A stretch of 64,000 bases of DNA from Alteromonas profundi (GTDB lineage: Bacteria > Pseudomonadota > Gammaproteobacteria > Enterobacterales > Alteromonadaceae): NCBI RefSeq assembly GCF_010500865.1, contig NZ_JAAAWN010000001.1:1-64000 (forward strand), given 5' to 3'. The position numbers were made by a program, and so were the translations under genes. The first letter of the stretch is position 1. Every line of letters begins with the position of its first letter. The notes under the pieces were generated by a model. The model ran no database searches and was not told where the DNA came from. It saw only the letters and a program-made list of their open reading frames with translations. This document shows positions 18,537 to 28,379 of the stretch, one piece after another.

Positions 18537-19519
18537 TGTGTGTGTTGTGCAAGCTCAATCGCTTTTTCCAATGCTTTTCTGAAACTGCCAGGATCGACGT
18601 TTCCAGTACCGGCTAAATCAAGGGCGGTACCGTGATCTACTGACGTTCGAATGAAGGGTAAACCTAGTGTGATATTCACTGAGGCGCCAAAACCTTTGTA
18701 TTTTAACACAGGTAGGCCTTGATCATGATACATTGCAAGCACAACATCCGCATCGTCTAAATATTTAGGCTGAAAGATGGTGTCGGCGGGTAAAGGACCT
18801 GTGATATTCAATCCTTCTTCACGCAGTGCATCAAGGGCAGGAATAATGGTATGAATTTCTTCAGTACCTATATGGCCGTCTTCGCCAGCATGCGGATTTA
18901 GGCCACACACATAAATGTGCGGGGACTTAATACCAAATTTTAGCTTTAAATCGGTATTAATAATGTGAATAACTTTATGTAACCGTTCTTTCGTTATGGC
19001 ACGAGAAACATACTCAAGTGGTATATGGGTGGTCGCTAAAGCCACATTAAGGCCTTGCGTTGCTAACAGCATCACTACATCAATCGTATTCGACTGATAG
19101 GCAAAAAATTCAGTGTGGCCACTAAAAGACACGCCAGCCTTATTGATGATGCCTTTGTGCACTGGGCCTGTCACCACCGCAGCAAAGTCGCCATCCATAT
19201 TTGCCTGACAAGCCTGGCGCAATGTTTCTACCACATATAAACCATTTTCGCTGTCGAGCTCGCCTGGCACTACATTAGCTTGCTTGTCTATCTGCTTAAT
19301 ATACAGAGAGCCTGCAGGTTGTATCTGCAGATTATCGGCATCATAAGGGAGTAACGTCAACGGTAAGCCAAGCATTTCGGCGCGGTCTTTTAAAACCTCG
19401 CCATCAGCGAAAACAACTAATTGCGCCTGCCACGACTCCTGGGCCAGTTTAATTATTAAATCTGGCCCTATGCCGGCAGGCTCTCCTGGGGTAACTGCTA
19501 TTTTTAACGGTGTTGTCAT
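18533..19519 (-). CDS. pdxA: 4-hydroxythreonine-4-phosphate dehydrogenase
   Basis: A 328-residue PdxA of the pyridoxal 5'-phosphate pathway. [12 protein letters not shown] starts the protein; the metal-binding histidines are visible in [18 protein letters not shown] and [11 protein letters not shown]. It oxidises 4-phosphohydroxy-threonine, and its product is used by PdxJ, whose gene is at 29.2 kb in this window. surA lies 9 bases upstream. Confidence 0.97.
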   Translation of the reverse strand: MTTPLKIAVTPGEPAGIGPDLIIKLAQESWQAQLVVFADGEVLKDRAEMLGLPLTLLPYDADNLQIQPAGSLYIKQIDKQANVVPGELDSENGLYVVETLRQACQANMDGDFAAVVTGPVHKGIINKAGVSFSGHTEFFAYQSNTIDVVMLLATQGLNVALATTHIPLEYVSRAITKERLHKVIHIINTDLKLKFGIKSPHIYVCGLNPHAGEDGHIGTEEIHTIIPALDALREEGLNITGPLPADTIFQPKYLDDADVVLAMYHDQGLPVLKYKGFGASVNITLGLPFIRTSVDHGTALDLAGTGNVDPGSFRKALEKAIELAQHTQ

Positions 19520-19528
19520 TAAATCAGT

Positions 19529-20815
19529 CTATTTACTTTCAAGTACTTCGATATACGCCGCATCGCGCATTTCACGTAGCCAATTTTCCGTTTCTTCTGA
19601 AAATTTACGGTTAAAAATGAGCTGGTAAGCTTTATCTTCTTTCTTACGCTCAGTGGCGTCGTCTATGCGTCTATCGATAAGTTGGATTAAGTGCCAGCCG
19701 TGAACTGAGCGTACCGGTTCACTGTATTCATCTGGCGATAATTGCGCTAAGGCGTCTTTGAAAGCAGGAACGTAGTTATTTGGATCTGCCCAACCTAGCT
19801 CTCCGCCGCGTAGCGCAGAACCGGGATCTTCCGAATGCTCTTTTGCTAGCTCTTCAAAGCTAACTTCGCCCGCTTCTAACTGTGTTTTAAACTCGCTTAA
19901 CATCGCTTTCGCTTTGTCTTCACTAAGAATTATAGAAGGCTTTACTAGTATGTGGCGAGCGTTAACTTCTTCCACGGTTACTTTTTCTATACCACGGGTA
20001 TCCATAACTTTAAGAATATGGAAGCCTGCGCCACTACGTATCGGCCCTACAAGTGCATCTTTACCCTTACCTAGCACCGCTTCTGCGAATAACGTAGGCA
20101 TGGCGTTTATGTTTAGCCAGCCCATATCACCGCCTTCTAGTGCTTCGTTACCTGACGATGAAGCAATAGCGATCTTTTTAAAGTCAGAGCCTGAGTTCAG
20201 TAGTGTTAAAACTTTATCTGCACGGTCGCGGGCAGCAGTAATATCTTCGTCAGTAGGATCAGACGGGAAGCCTATTAGAATATGACCTAAACGGTATTCT
20301 TCTTGCTCAGCACCTTGCTGTTCCATCAGTTCAAGTAGGGTATTAATTTCCTGTTCGGTGATATAAACCCGACGACGGACATTCGCACGACGCACCTCGC
20401 CCATAATGATTTCTTCACGTATATCTTCGCGGTAATCTTCATAAGAGATACCTTCGATAGCCAACTGTTTACGTAGCGCCTCTACGGTGACGTTTTGGTT
20501 AGCCGCGATGTTAGAAATCGTTTGCTCTAACTGGGGATCGCTAATTTGTATCCCCATACGCTCTGCCATTTGCAATTGTAAGCTCTTAATAATTAATCGC
20601 TCAATTGCCTGGGTGCGTAATGCCCTATCAGAAGGTAACGATTGGTTGTTGGCCTTCGCATTTCGCTTCACATCACTGATGAGCGCCTGAACCTCGCTTT
20701 CTAGCACAACGCCTTGGTCGACAATAACCGCTACACGGTCAAGCATAACTTCTTGCGCTACACTACCGAATGATAGTACTGCGCCTAGTAACAAGGCACG
20801 GATTATGAACTTCAT
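19529..20815 (-). CDS. surA: Periplasmic chaperone and peptidyl-prolyl isomerase SurA
   Basis: About 428 residues. It escorts outer-membrane proteins across the periplasm to the Bam complex. A signal peptide (MKFIIRALLLGAVLSFGSVAQ) is followed by the helical N-domain, then two parvulin domains (EEYRLGHILIGFP... and EVNARHILVKPS...) and a C-terminal helix. I use the ATG at 20815 because it places the signal peptide at the N-terminus and follows GAAAAGAGTGAGT; an upstream start at 20872 would add 19 odd residues. It follows lptD, itself a SurA client. Confidence 0.95.
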   Translation of the reverse strand: MKFIIRALLLGAVLSFGSVAQEVMLDRVAVIVDQGVVLESEVQALISDVKRNAKANNQSLPSDRALRTQAIERLIIKSLQLQMAERMGIQISDPQLEQTISNIAANQNVTVEALRKQLAIEGISYEDYREDIREEIIMGEVRRANVRRRVYITEQEINTLLELMEQQGAEQEEYRLGHILIGFPSDPTDEDITAARDRADKVLTLLNSGSDFKKIAIASSSGNEALEGGDMGWLNINAMPTLFAEAVLGKGKDALVGPIRSGAGFHILKVMDTRGIEKVTVEEVNARHILVKPSIILSEDKAKAMLSEFKTQLEAGEVSFEELAKEHSEDPGSALRGGELGWADPNNYVPAFKDALAQLSPDEYSEPVRSVHGWHLIQLIDRRIDDATERKKEDKAYQLIFNRKFSEETENWLREMRDAAYIEVLESK

Positions 20816-20876
20816 ACTCACTCTTTTCTTATTGGTTAATGCTTTCACGTTCGCCAGCGACAAACGCAACAACGGG

Positions 20877-23111
20877 TTAATTTAAACTATATGGCTGCCG
20901 ATAGCCAAACAAGCCATCTTGTAGCATGCTTCTTCGCGTGCCAGATGAGCCTATACCTTTGAAAATAAATTGCATAGAGACACCGGAATCGAAATCATTT
21001 GTTGATTGCTCCCCGGTAGTACTATAACGGTTATTTAAGTTTCGATACGCTACCACTCGTACAGCCCAACAGCAGGACTCGTATTGAAGGCCTGTATAGG
21101 TTTCGATACTCCGATTGTCTTCCAGATCTCGGTAGGTACGTCCTACCCATTGCCAGTTTTCAGTAATAGGCCAACTTGCTGAAATACCGATTTGATCAAT
21201 GGTTTCGTCACTTAAGTCACGTACATAGCGATGACTCAATTGAATAAAACGGGCGGCATCTTTACGGTATTCTATGCCAGCACTACTTAAATCTACTTTG
21301 TCTGTATCAGTGGTTACCTGAACATCTGAATGTACATACCAGTTCTTGTTCAATCGCCAGTCTACTTCAGCTGCAAGGGCCGAACGGTCTTGGTTTTTAG
21401 TCGCCGCCACTACCTTATTATCTTCAAGGTAGAATATCTGACCCACACTTAACACAAATTGTTCCCGATTGTTTTTATCGAGCATGCGGGTAGTTAGCCC
21501 TAACGTAATTTGGTTATTGTCACTGATTCGGTCAAGACCGGTAAATTCTTGTCCTCTAAACAGCCCCTCTACATCGGTTAGCAATGGCGTAGAGTCGTAC
21601 AATCCAATATCTGTTTGGTCTTGATAAGAGGTATATAAATATTGAATTTTAGGCTCTAGTGTCATTGACATGTCCGGGTTAAACCATGCGCTGTCTTTTT
21701 CAAAATACAGTGCCCCAAACAGCCTTGCCTGACCTAAGGTTCTATCTACGTTTTCGCTAAGCTCGTTGTCTTGAATATTTTCTTGGCGATAAAAGGTTTG
21801 CAGTAGGGTTGTTTCGGCCACCAATTCGCCCCATGCAGAACGTAAGGGCATAGACAGCGTAGGCGCAATATGAAAACGGGTAGCTTTCGGTGCGCTTTCA
21901 GAGGTGCTATCAAAATACGCCAGTTCAGAGTCAAGGATAAAATCGAAGTATTCACCTAACGAGGTTTGATAGTTTACCTTCAGTTCAGGTAACGCACGGT
22001 AGCTTTCCGCAGTATCCCCTAACACTTCGAAGTCTTTAACATGCATACCTACTAGCAAATCTTGCGAGTAGTAGTTAAGACTAACGGTTCTATACAAATG
22101 AGTATCTGATCGGTTGTAGTAATCAGAGCCTAAATCAACCAGGTAGTTGTCATCGCTTAACCCATTAAAATCTACATCAAGCACCCAGTTATCAGTAAGT
22201 TGGCCCTGATGCTCTAATCGATAGAAATAACGGTCGGGGTTCCCGTCCATGTCATTATCGCTGGGTAAATATTCTACATACGCCATGCTTTCGCTAGACT
22301 CGCTCAAATGACGAAATTGGGTATTTAACTGCAACCCGCGCAACGTCATAAGTCGAGGCGTAATCGTCATATCGTAATTGGGAGCGATATTCCAATAAAA
22401 CGGCTGTCGGTAGTCTACGCCGGTAGTACTTGAACTGGTGAGTTCAGGAAACAGTAACCCGGTTTGGCGCTGATTACTTACAGGGAATGCAAAATAGGGG
22501 AGGTAAAAAACCGGCACATCGGCCACATAAAAGCGGGTATGTTTGGCTTGTCCCCATACCGTGCCTTTTTCCAAACTGATTTCGCTGGCGCGAATCATCC
22601 AATCTTCATCACCTTCTGGGCATGTAGTGAAACTTACCTCTTTAAGAACAATACCCGTATCGGTATCAAGTAAAATATCTTGCGCCGCTCCTTGCCCCAC
22701 AAAGCCAGTTAATTGGTAACGGGTATTTTGCATTTCTAAACGTTCTTCTTTTGAACGTAAAGATACGGCATCACTTTGTACGCTTAATTGGGCGTCTTGG
22801 TATTGTACGTCGCCTTTGGCAATTAAATCTTGGCCATTTTCGTTTACCTGCGCTTGATTAGCGCTAATAATCGCGGTGTCAGAGGTAATATCTACGTTGC
22901 CAGAAAACAGTGCTACTTTGTTCTCAATAATTTCTGTTCGGTTTGCTTCAACCTTTACATGCCCTTTTGGCATTAAAGCAGAACTGCTGAACGACACAGG
23001 TTCCACATTACAAACGGATAATGGGGGCGTAGTCTCAGGGAGATCTTCCTGTGCGTTTGCGACAGACAATAAAAGGGTCGCAGAAGCAAACGTGGCGCAG
23101 GTCTTTTTCAT
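20877..23111 (-). CDS. lptD: LPS-assembly protein LptD
   Basis: A 744-residue outer-membrane barrel that inserts lipopolysaccharide into the outer leaflet together with LptE. Signal peptide 1-20; the N-terminal jellyroll (LptA/OstA-like, about 50-180) carries Cys34 and a second cysteine in FTTCPEGDED; the barrel ends with the adjacent pair Cys680-Cys681 (ESCCW). These are the cysteines that form the interdomain disulphides required for function. It heads the operon with surA, pdxA, rsmA, apaG and apaH, the standard gammaproteobacterial order. Other Lpt genes are at 53.8-55.6 kb. Confidence 0.96.
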   Translation of the reverse strand: MKKTCATFASATLLLSVANAQEDLPETTPPLSVCNVEPVSFSSSALMPKGHVKVEANRTEIIENKVALFSGNVDITSDTAIISANQAQVNENGQDLIAKGDVQYQDAQLSVQSDAVSLRSKEERLEMQNTRYQLTGFVGQGAAQDILLDTDTGIVLKEVSFTTCPEGDEDWMIRASEISLEKGTVWGQAKHTRFYVADVPVFYLPYFAFPVSNQRQTGLLFPELTSSSTTGVDYRQPFYWNIAPNYDMTITPRLMTLRGLQLNTQFRHLSESSESMAYVEYLPSDNDMDGNPDRYFYRLEHQGQLTDNWVLDVDFNGLSDDNYLVDLGSDYYNRSDTHLYRTVSLNYYSQDLLVGMHVKDFEVLGDTAESYRALPELKVNYQTSLGEYFDFILDSELAYFDSTSESAPKATRFHIAPTLSMPLRSAWGELVAETTLLQTFYRQENIQDNELSENVDRTLGQARLFGALYFEKDSAWFNPDMSMTLEPKIQYLYTSYQDQTDIGLYDSTPLLTDVEGLFRGQEFTGLDRISDNNQITLGLTTRMLDKNNREQFVLSVGQIFYLEDNKVVAATKNQDRSALAAEVDWRLNKNWYVHSDVQVTTDTDKVDLSSAGIEYRKDAARFIQLSHRYVRDLSDETIDQIGISASWPITENWQWVGRTYRDLEDNRSIETYTGLQYESCCWAVRVVAYRNLNNRYSTTGEQSTNDFDSGVSMQFIFKGIGSSGTRRSMLQDGLFGYRQPYSLN

Positions 23112-23545
23112 GCGGTGGTGAGCGGCCTGTTTAATAATTAAGTGGGTAAACCAAGTACAGTGACCATAGAAGGCACAATTTAGTTCGCCAAAAATGTTAA
23201 TAATACACTGCCGCCGAATAAGGTGCAGCAGTTATCGTTATTCGTTGTGCGCCAATTCTAAGCACTTCTGGGCTATTTACCAACCGTTGTGCGTAAAAAA
23301 AACCAGATAAGTCTTCATATCGGGGCGTTCTTTACAAAATTATCCGTTTTTTTCGTTTATTCATCTAGTCTCATTGAGAAAAACCACGCCACCGCCACCG
23401 GGGCCATTGAAATCTACCGTATCGTACTTACTTTTAAAGCGTTTGTTGTCTGGTATAGTGCTGATAAGTGTAGATAGGTTGAACATATCTACATTGGCAT
23501 CACGCCCCCACCATAGTGATGGGGATAATTAAGGAGCGCAGTTAA
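23112..23545. other. Divergent promoter region between lptD and djlA
   Basis: 434 bases without a believable gene. Toward djlA, an extended -10 element TGGTATAGT lies at 23451-23459, about 90 bases before the start. Toward lptD, a GAACTA box with a spaced TCAC is reminiscent of, but not a good match to, a sigma-E promoter. Confidence 0.4.
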
Positions 23546-24397
23546 ATGGCGGTGTGGGGAAAAGTTTTAGGCTTTCTTTTTGGTTTCATGTTTCTAAAGA
23601 TCCCTGGCGCCATTTTAGGGCTTTTCGTGGGACATATATTTGATAAAGCCTATAGTCAAGACTTCAATCAACTTGGCGGTTTTGGTCGGTTCTTTAGCGA
23701 TCAAAATAGTCTCAAGCAGCAAGCGGTCTTTTTTCACAGCTTATTTTCCACGTTAGGTCATTTAGCAAAATCGGATGGTCAGGTAACGCCAAGAGAAATT
23801 CAAATTGCCACAGCCCTGATGGATGATATGAATTTAACTGGGCAGGCGCGCAAAGAGGCACAAGAAGCGTTTAGGGAAGGAAAATCCCGCGACTTTCCAT
23901 TACTCGATACCTTAAAAGGCTTATATGACGGCTGTCATGGACGTCGCGATATTTTGCAGGTTTTTCTTGAAATTCTTATTCAGGCTGCCTTTGCTGACGG
24001 GCAGCTATCTCAAGAAGAGTATGTAGTATTAGAAAAAGTGGCTAAACCATTAGGGTTTCGTCGTCGCGATCTTGATTATCTTATTTCTATGTTTGAAGCA
24101 GAGCTTCGCTTTAGACAGCGAGGCGGACAGCAGCGTGGGGGGCAACGCCAATCGCAGCAACAATCAACGTACACAGATAAGCAATCGTTAGACGACGCCT
24201 ATCGAATTCTTGGCGTGTCAGCGAGCGACGATGAAAAGGTAATTAAGCGAGCTTATCGCAAAAGAATGGCCGAACATCACCCCGATAAACTCGTATCAAA
24301 GGGGCTGCCTGAACAAGCAATGGAAATTGCCAAAAAGAAAGCGCAAGATATTCAGTCTGCCTACGAAATGGTAAAACAAAAGCGTGGCTTTAAATGA
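23546..24397 (+). CDS. djlA: Co-chaperone DjlA
   Basis: A 283-residue DnaJ-like protein. One N-terminal membrane anchor (about 5-27, VLGFLFGFMFLKIPGAILGLFVG), a TerB-like helical domain (about 60-190), a Gln/Gly-rich linker (RQRGGQQRGGQRQSQQQ) and a C-terminal J domain with HPD in AEHHPDKLVSKG. It stimulates DnaK at the inner membrane. The stop overlaps the xerD start by ATGA. The start follows TAAGGAGCG. Confidence 0.95.
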   Translation: MAVWGKVLGFLFGFMFLKIPGAILGLFVGHIFDKAYSQDFNQLGGFGRFFSDQNSLKQQAVFFHSLFSTLGHLAKSDGQVTPREIQIATALMDDMNLTGQARKEAQEAFREGKSRDFPLLDTLKGLYDGCHGRRDILQVFLEILIQAAFADGQLSQEEYVVLEKVAKPLGFRRRDLDYLISMFEAELRFRQRGGQQRGGQRQSQQQSTYTDKQSLDDAYRILGVSASDDEKVIKRAYRKRMAEHHPDKLVSKGLPEQAMEIAKKKAQDIQSAYEMVKQKRGFK

Positions 24398-25311
24398 AAC
24401 GCGAGCTAACTTATGTGCCTGCTGCTAGTCAGGTACACATCGATAACTTTATAGAAATGTTGTGGCTGGAAAAAGGACTATCTGAACATACTCAGCAAAG
24501 TTATCGTACTGATTTGAAAAAGTTAGCCATTTTTTGTAATAACCACGGGGTTAAGGACATTAGCTTACTTAGCACAGAAACCCTCCAAGACTATCTGGCA
24601 TATCGCCACGACAAAGGTTTGTCCACCAGAAGTACCCAACGGGCGATGAGTGCCATGCGGGCTTTTTTTGTGTACTTAATTGGGCAACAGGTGCGAATTG
24701 ATAACCCGGTGTCTTCCCTGGCTAACCCCAAAATTCCTAAGTCGTTGCCCAGCTCCCTTAGTGAGGCTCAAGTAGAAGACTTGCTACATGCGCCTAACAC
24801 TGATGATCCCATCGAATGCCGTGATAAATGTATGCTTGAGGTATTGTATGCCACTGGGCTTAGGGTAAGTGAACTGATTGCTTTAACCCTCGATCAGGTA
24901 AGTTTGCAGCAAGGGGTTGTGCGCGTAGTGGGGAAAGGTAATAAAGAACGCTTAGTGCCACTAGGTGAAGATGCCATTGACTGGCTGCTTACCTATATAA
25001 AAACGGCCCGGCCCACCTTGGCCACCAAACAATCTGACGTTGTCTTCCTAAGCCGCCGAGGGCAGCAAATGACGCGTCAGACCTTTTGGCACCGTGTAAA
25101 GTATTACGCAGTTAAAGCGGGTATTACACAACATTTATCTCCTCATACACTTCGTCATGCCTTTGCCACACATTTGCTTAACCATGGCGCAGACCTTAGG
25201 GTTGTACAAATGTTGTTAGGACACAGCGATTTATCCACTACCCAAATATACACACATGTGGCTACTGAACGGTTACAAACCCTCATTCATAGCCATCACC
25301 CACGGGGGTGA
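24394..25311 (+). CDS. xerD: Site-specific tyrosine recombinase XerD
   Basis: A 305-residue tyrosine recombinase that, with XerC, resolves chromosome dimers at dif. SAM-like core-binding domain (about 15-105), then the catalytic domain with Arg in TGLRVSEL, Lys in GKGNKERLVPL, HTLRHAFATHLL, and HSDLSTTQIYTHV carrying the nucleophilic tyrosine. Beside dsbC and recJ as in many gammaproteobacteria, so XerD and not XerC is favoured. Confidence 0.95.
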   Translation: MKRELTYVPAASQVHIDNFIEMLWLEKGLSEHTQQSYRTDLKKLAIFCNNHGVKDISLLSTETLQDYLAYRHDKGLSTRSTQRAMSAMRAFFVYLIGQQVRIDNPVSSLANPKIPKSLPSSLSEAQVEDLLHAPNTDDPIECRDKCMLEVLYATGLRVSELIALTLDQVSLQQGVVRVVGKGNKERLVPLGEDAIDWLLTYIKTARPTLATKQSDVVFLSRRGQQMTRQTFWHRVKYYAVKAGITQHLSPHTLRHAFATHLLNHGADLRVVQMLLGHSDLSTTQIYTHVATERLQTLIHSHHPRG

Positions 25312-25501
25312 CGTGTAGGTATGACACGACCAATGTCTATGTTACCTTCAAACGGCTGTGTTAGGATTAGGTATTGTTAAACGCGTGTTGGCAAAGTAAG
25401 AAATGAAACTTATTTTGCGGTTTATCGGTCTTAATATGACAACAATAAGGCCAAGGTATTTACTAACGCGTAAACGCAGAATTATTCGGAGTATAGGTAA
25501 A

Positions 25502-26212
25502 GTGAAAGTAGTAAAATTAGGGGTATTGGTTCTTGCTGTTTGTACGAGTTTCTTCTCGCAAGCCGCTGATGAAGAGGCCATAAGAAGTAAATTAACAAAC
25601 ATGCTAGGGCTTAAAGTCAATACTATCGCAGATGCACCTTTACCTGGCTTAGTGCAAGTTACGACCGACCGAGGGTTGTTCTATGTAAGCGACGATGCAA
25701 AGTATCTTGTTCAGGCGCACATCTATAATATAGATAAAGGTATGCGCGATGAAACAGAAGCCGCTTTAGCGTCGTTACGTGTTAAAGGCGCTGATGAATT
25801 TGCCTCTTCAAGTATTACCTACAAAGCGAAAGACGAAAAATACGTTATTTCGGTGTTTACCGATATAACGTGCGGGTATTGTCGAAAACTTCACAACGAA
25901 GTGGGTGCACTTAATGATGCCGGTGTTACCGTACAATATTTAGCGTTTCCACGAGCAGGAATTAATAGCGAAGTCTATCAAGATATGGTGTCAGTATGGT
26001 GCGCCGATGATCCCAATGATGCGCTAACCTCAGCGAAAAATGGCGGCGCAGTAACCGCTGCTAGGTGTGAAAACAAAGTGGCTGAACAATATATGTTCGG
26101 AAAAACGGTAGGGGTGAATGGTACCCCCAACATTGTCTTGCCTAATGGCGAGGTCATTCCCGGCTACCTTCCTGCCACACAAATTGTAAGCAAGCTTAAA
26201 ACAGCAGGCTAA
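25502..26212 (+). CDS. dsbC: Thiol:disulfide interchange protein DsbC
   Basis: A periplasmic disulphide isomerase of about 236 residues. Signal peptide with core LGVLVLAVCTSFF ending near SQAAD, an N-terminal dimerisation domain, and a thioredoxin domain with the active-site CGYC at residues 124-127 and the cis-Pro loop NGTPNIV. I prefer the GTG at 25502, 11 bases after CGGAG, because it puts the signal peptide at the N-terminus; ATG codons at 25403 and 25436 in the same frame would add 22-33 very basic residues. It isomerises wrong disulphides, which is relevant to LptD. Confidence 0.9.
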   Translation: MKVVKLGVLVLAVCTSFFSQAADEEAIRSKLTNMLGLKVNTIADAPLPGLVQVTTDRGLFYVSDDAKYLVQAHIYNIDKGMRDETEAALASLRVKGADEFASSSITYKAKDEKYVISVFTDITCGYCRKLHNEVGALNDAGVTVQYLAFPRAGINSEVYQDMVSVWCADDPNDALTSAKNGGAVTAARCENKVAEQYMFGKTVGVNGTPNIVLPNGEVIPGYLPATQIVSKLKTAG

Positions 26213-26244
26213 TTAGGCCAAATTACGTCTTTATTTACTATTAG

Positions 26245-26275
26245 AGCACACGGGCTTAGCCTCGTGTGCTTTAGG
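26245..26275 (+). terminator. Probable terminator after dsbC
   Basis: AGCACACG / CGTGTGCT stem (26245-26252 and 26263-26270) with an inner GGC/GCC pair and a weak T-rich tail (TTAGGTTTTA). It may attenuate rather than end transcription into recJ. Confidence 0.55.
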
Positions 26276-26337
26276 TTTTACCTAGCGCAACATCATGGGT
26301 ATCATGGTCCCTAATTTAGTTGTTTCGATGGTATAAC

Positions 26338-28059
26338 ATGATTTTGCCTATCATGCGCCGCGATGTTAGCGATGCGCCCTTAGCTTCACATCTTCACCCC
26401 GTACTCGACCGTATCTATCGGGGCCGTAATGTTCACGATATTGATGAGTTGGAAAACTCCCTTAAAGGGCTCACTCACTTCAATCAGCTTAAAGGTGTTG
26501 AGCAGGCTGCGGACATACTGGCCACTATCATTGCCAACAACAAGCGCTTGATTATAGTGGGCGACTTTGATGCCGATGGCGCCACAAGTACCGCATTATG
26601 TATTCTTGCATTACGCATGATGGGGTTTGCTAATGTAGACTATCTGGTGCCCAACCGATTTGATTTTGGCTATGGTCTTAGTGTGCCTATTGTAGACGTC
26701 GCTAAGCAAAAAGGTGCAGAAGCCATTATTACGGTGGATAACGGTATAGCCTGTATTGACGGCGTAAGCCACGCCAAAGCATTAGGCATGTCGGTTATCG
26801 TAACCGACCATCACTTACCGGCACAAACGCTACCGCCAGCAGATGCAATTGTTAACCCTAATCAACCAGGGTGCGATTTTCCTTCCAAGAATTTGGCCGG
26901 TGTGGGCGTAGCATTTTATTTAATGCTGGCATTAAAATCCCAGTTACAAAAACGTAGCTACTTTACTGAAAAAGCTATTACGCCTCCTAATCTTGCCTCT
27001 CTGTTAGATATTGTTGCGGTAGGGACGGTGGCCGATGTTGTCGTATTAGATAAGAATAACCGTATTTTAGTGCATCAAGGGTTACAACGTATACGTGCAG
27101 GGCAATGCCGTCCCGGTATAAAAGCATTGGTTGATGTAGCAAACCGCGATCATGGGTTACTTACCTCCACCGACCTTGGCTTTGTTATTGGGCCGCGCTT
27201 AAATGCAGCAGGCCGTTTAGATGATATGTCCCAAGGCATAGCGTGTTTGCTTGAAGATGACACCTTGCAAGCGCGTATGATTGCCAGTGAACTGGATGCA
27301 TTAAATCGCGAGCGTCGAGAGATAGAAACGGGCATGAAAGCCCAAGCTGAAAAAGTGTTGGCTGCGCTTAATTTTACCGAAGAAAATGCCCCGGCGGCGC
27401 TCGTGGTATATCAAGCCGACTTTCACCAAGGTGTGATTGGTATTGTAGCTGGGCGCTTAAAGGAAAAATATTTAATACCTGTGATTGCGTTTGCCCATCA
27501 GGACGATGAAATCATCAAGGGGTCAGCGCGTTCAATTCCCGGCGTACACATTAGAGATGTGCTCGAACAAGTTAATACACAGTTTCCAGGCGTAATCGAC
27601 AAATTTGGGGGCCACGCAATGGCAGCAGGGCTCAGTTTACCTGTGGCCAAGCTTGATATCTTTACCCGCGCGTTCGAGCAAATCGCTAAACAGCATATGG
27701 ACAAACTCGAAGGGAGCCAGGTATTACTGTCAGATGGCCCGTTAAGTCGAGACGAATTATCATTGCCCTTTGCCCATTTACTTCGCCAAGCGGGCCCTTT
27801 CGGGCAAGGTTTCGAATCGCCCCTCTTTGACGGTGAATTTGCTATTGTGAAACAACGCCTAGTGGGCGAGAAGCATTTAAAATTAGTGCTTAAAGATGAC
27901 AGTGGGCAAGAGATAGATGCCATTGCGTTTAACATAGATATTCACATATGGCCAAACGCGATGATTAAACGTGTGCACTTAGCCTATCGATTAGATGTAA
28001 ATGTATTTCGTGGCCAAGAGACAGTACAGCTTATTGTTGAACAGATCACCCCAGCTTAG
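26338..28059 (+). CDS. recJ: Single-stranded-DNA-specific 5'-3' exonuclease RecJ
   Basis: About 573 residues of the DHH phosphoesterase family. VGDFDADGATST carries motif I, VTDHHLP the DHH motif III, and GGHAMAAGLSL the DHHA1 motif; an OB-like C-terminal domain follows. It degrades single-stranded DNA 5' to 3' in the RecFOR pathway and mismatch repair. I take the ATG at 26338 (MILPIMRRDV) rather than the TTG at 26320. Next comes a small unknown gene and then recO, which acts in the same pathway. Confidence 0.95.
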   Translation: MILPIMRRDVSDAPLASHLHPVLDRIYRGRNVHDIDELENSLKGLTHFNQLKGVEQAADILATIIANNKRLIIVGDFDADGATSTALCILALRMMGFANVDYLVPNRFDFGYGLSVPIVDVAKQKGAEAIITVDNGIACIDGVSHAKALGMSVIVTDHHLPAQTLPPADAIVNPNQPGCDFPSKNLAGVGVAFYLMLALKSQLQKRSYFTEKAITPPNLASLLDIVAVGTVADVVVLDKNNRILVHQGLQRIRAGQCRPGIKALVDVANRDHGLLTSTDLGFVIGPRLNAAGRLDDMSQGIACLLEDDTLQARMIASELDALNRERREIETGMKAQAEKVLAALNFTEENAPAALVVYQADFHQGVIGIVAGRLKEKYLIPVIAFAHQDDEIIKGSARSIPGVHIRDVLEQVNTQFPGVIDKFGGHAMAAGLSLPVAKLDIFTRAFEQIAKQHMDKLEGSQVLLSDGPLSRDELSLPFAHLLRQAGPFGQGFESPLFDGEFAIVKQRLVGEKHLKLVLKDDSGQEIDAIAFNIDIHIWPNAMIKRVHLAYRLDVNVFRGQETVQLIVEQITPA

Positions 28060-28069
28060 CGAGACGTCG

Positions 28070-28345
28070 ATGAAAACGGACAGTGAAAAGTTAGTAAAAA
28101 AGCATGGGCAGCTAAATCAATCGGACAATATGAAAGTGGTATCCCATGTACAGCGCGATGAAGGCGACTGGGTTAGACATACCTTAATGTTAGAAAATGT
28201 CCACGTGCCCTTCGTGTTTCGCCGTAAACAGGGCTATCAAAGTTTACTGGGTGCTAGGGTTAATGTTACTTACTATCGACATATTGAAGAGGTCGCCGGT
28301 ATTGAGTTTGAAACCATGAAAGTGGTACGAATTAAGCGCAGTTAA
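28070..28345 (+). CDS. Small conserved-looking protein of unknown function
   Basis: A 91-residue, charged, soluble protein that I do not recognise. It is rich in predicted beta strands (DWVRHTLMLENVHVPFVFRR, ARVNVTYYRHIEEV, IEFETMKVVRIK), with no signal peptide or cysteine. I start it at ATG 28070; the reading frame opens earlier at 28001 but that part overlaps recJ. It lies 10 bases after recJ and 34 bases before recO on the same strand, so it is probably co-transcribed with two recombination genes. That is the only hint to function. Confidence 0.65.
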   Translation: MKTDSEKLVKKHGQLNQSDNMKVVSHVQRDEGDWVRHTLMLENVHVPFVFRRKQGYQSLLGARVNVTYYRHIEEVAGIEFETMKVVRIKRS

Positions 28346-28379
28346 ACGGTGCGACTAAACCTTTATAAATGGACGTCCC

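Noticed and set aside
23190..23230. Sigma-E promoter for lptD
   Set aside because: GAACTA matches the -35 box, but the spaced TCACT does not fit the -10 consensus; too weak to annotate.
23289..23477. 62-codon frame between lptD and djlA
   Set aside because: No ribosome site, no recognisable features, and it lies across the probable djlA promoter.
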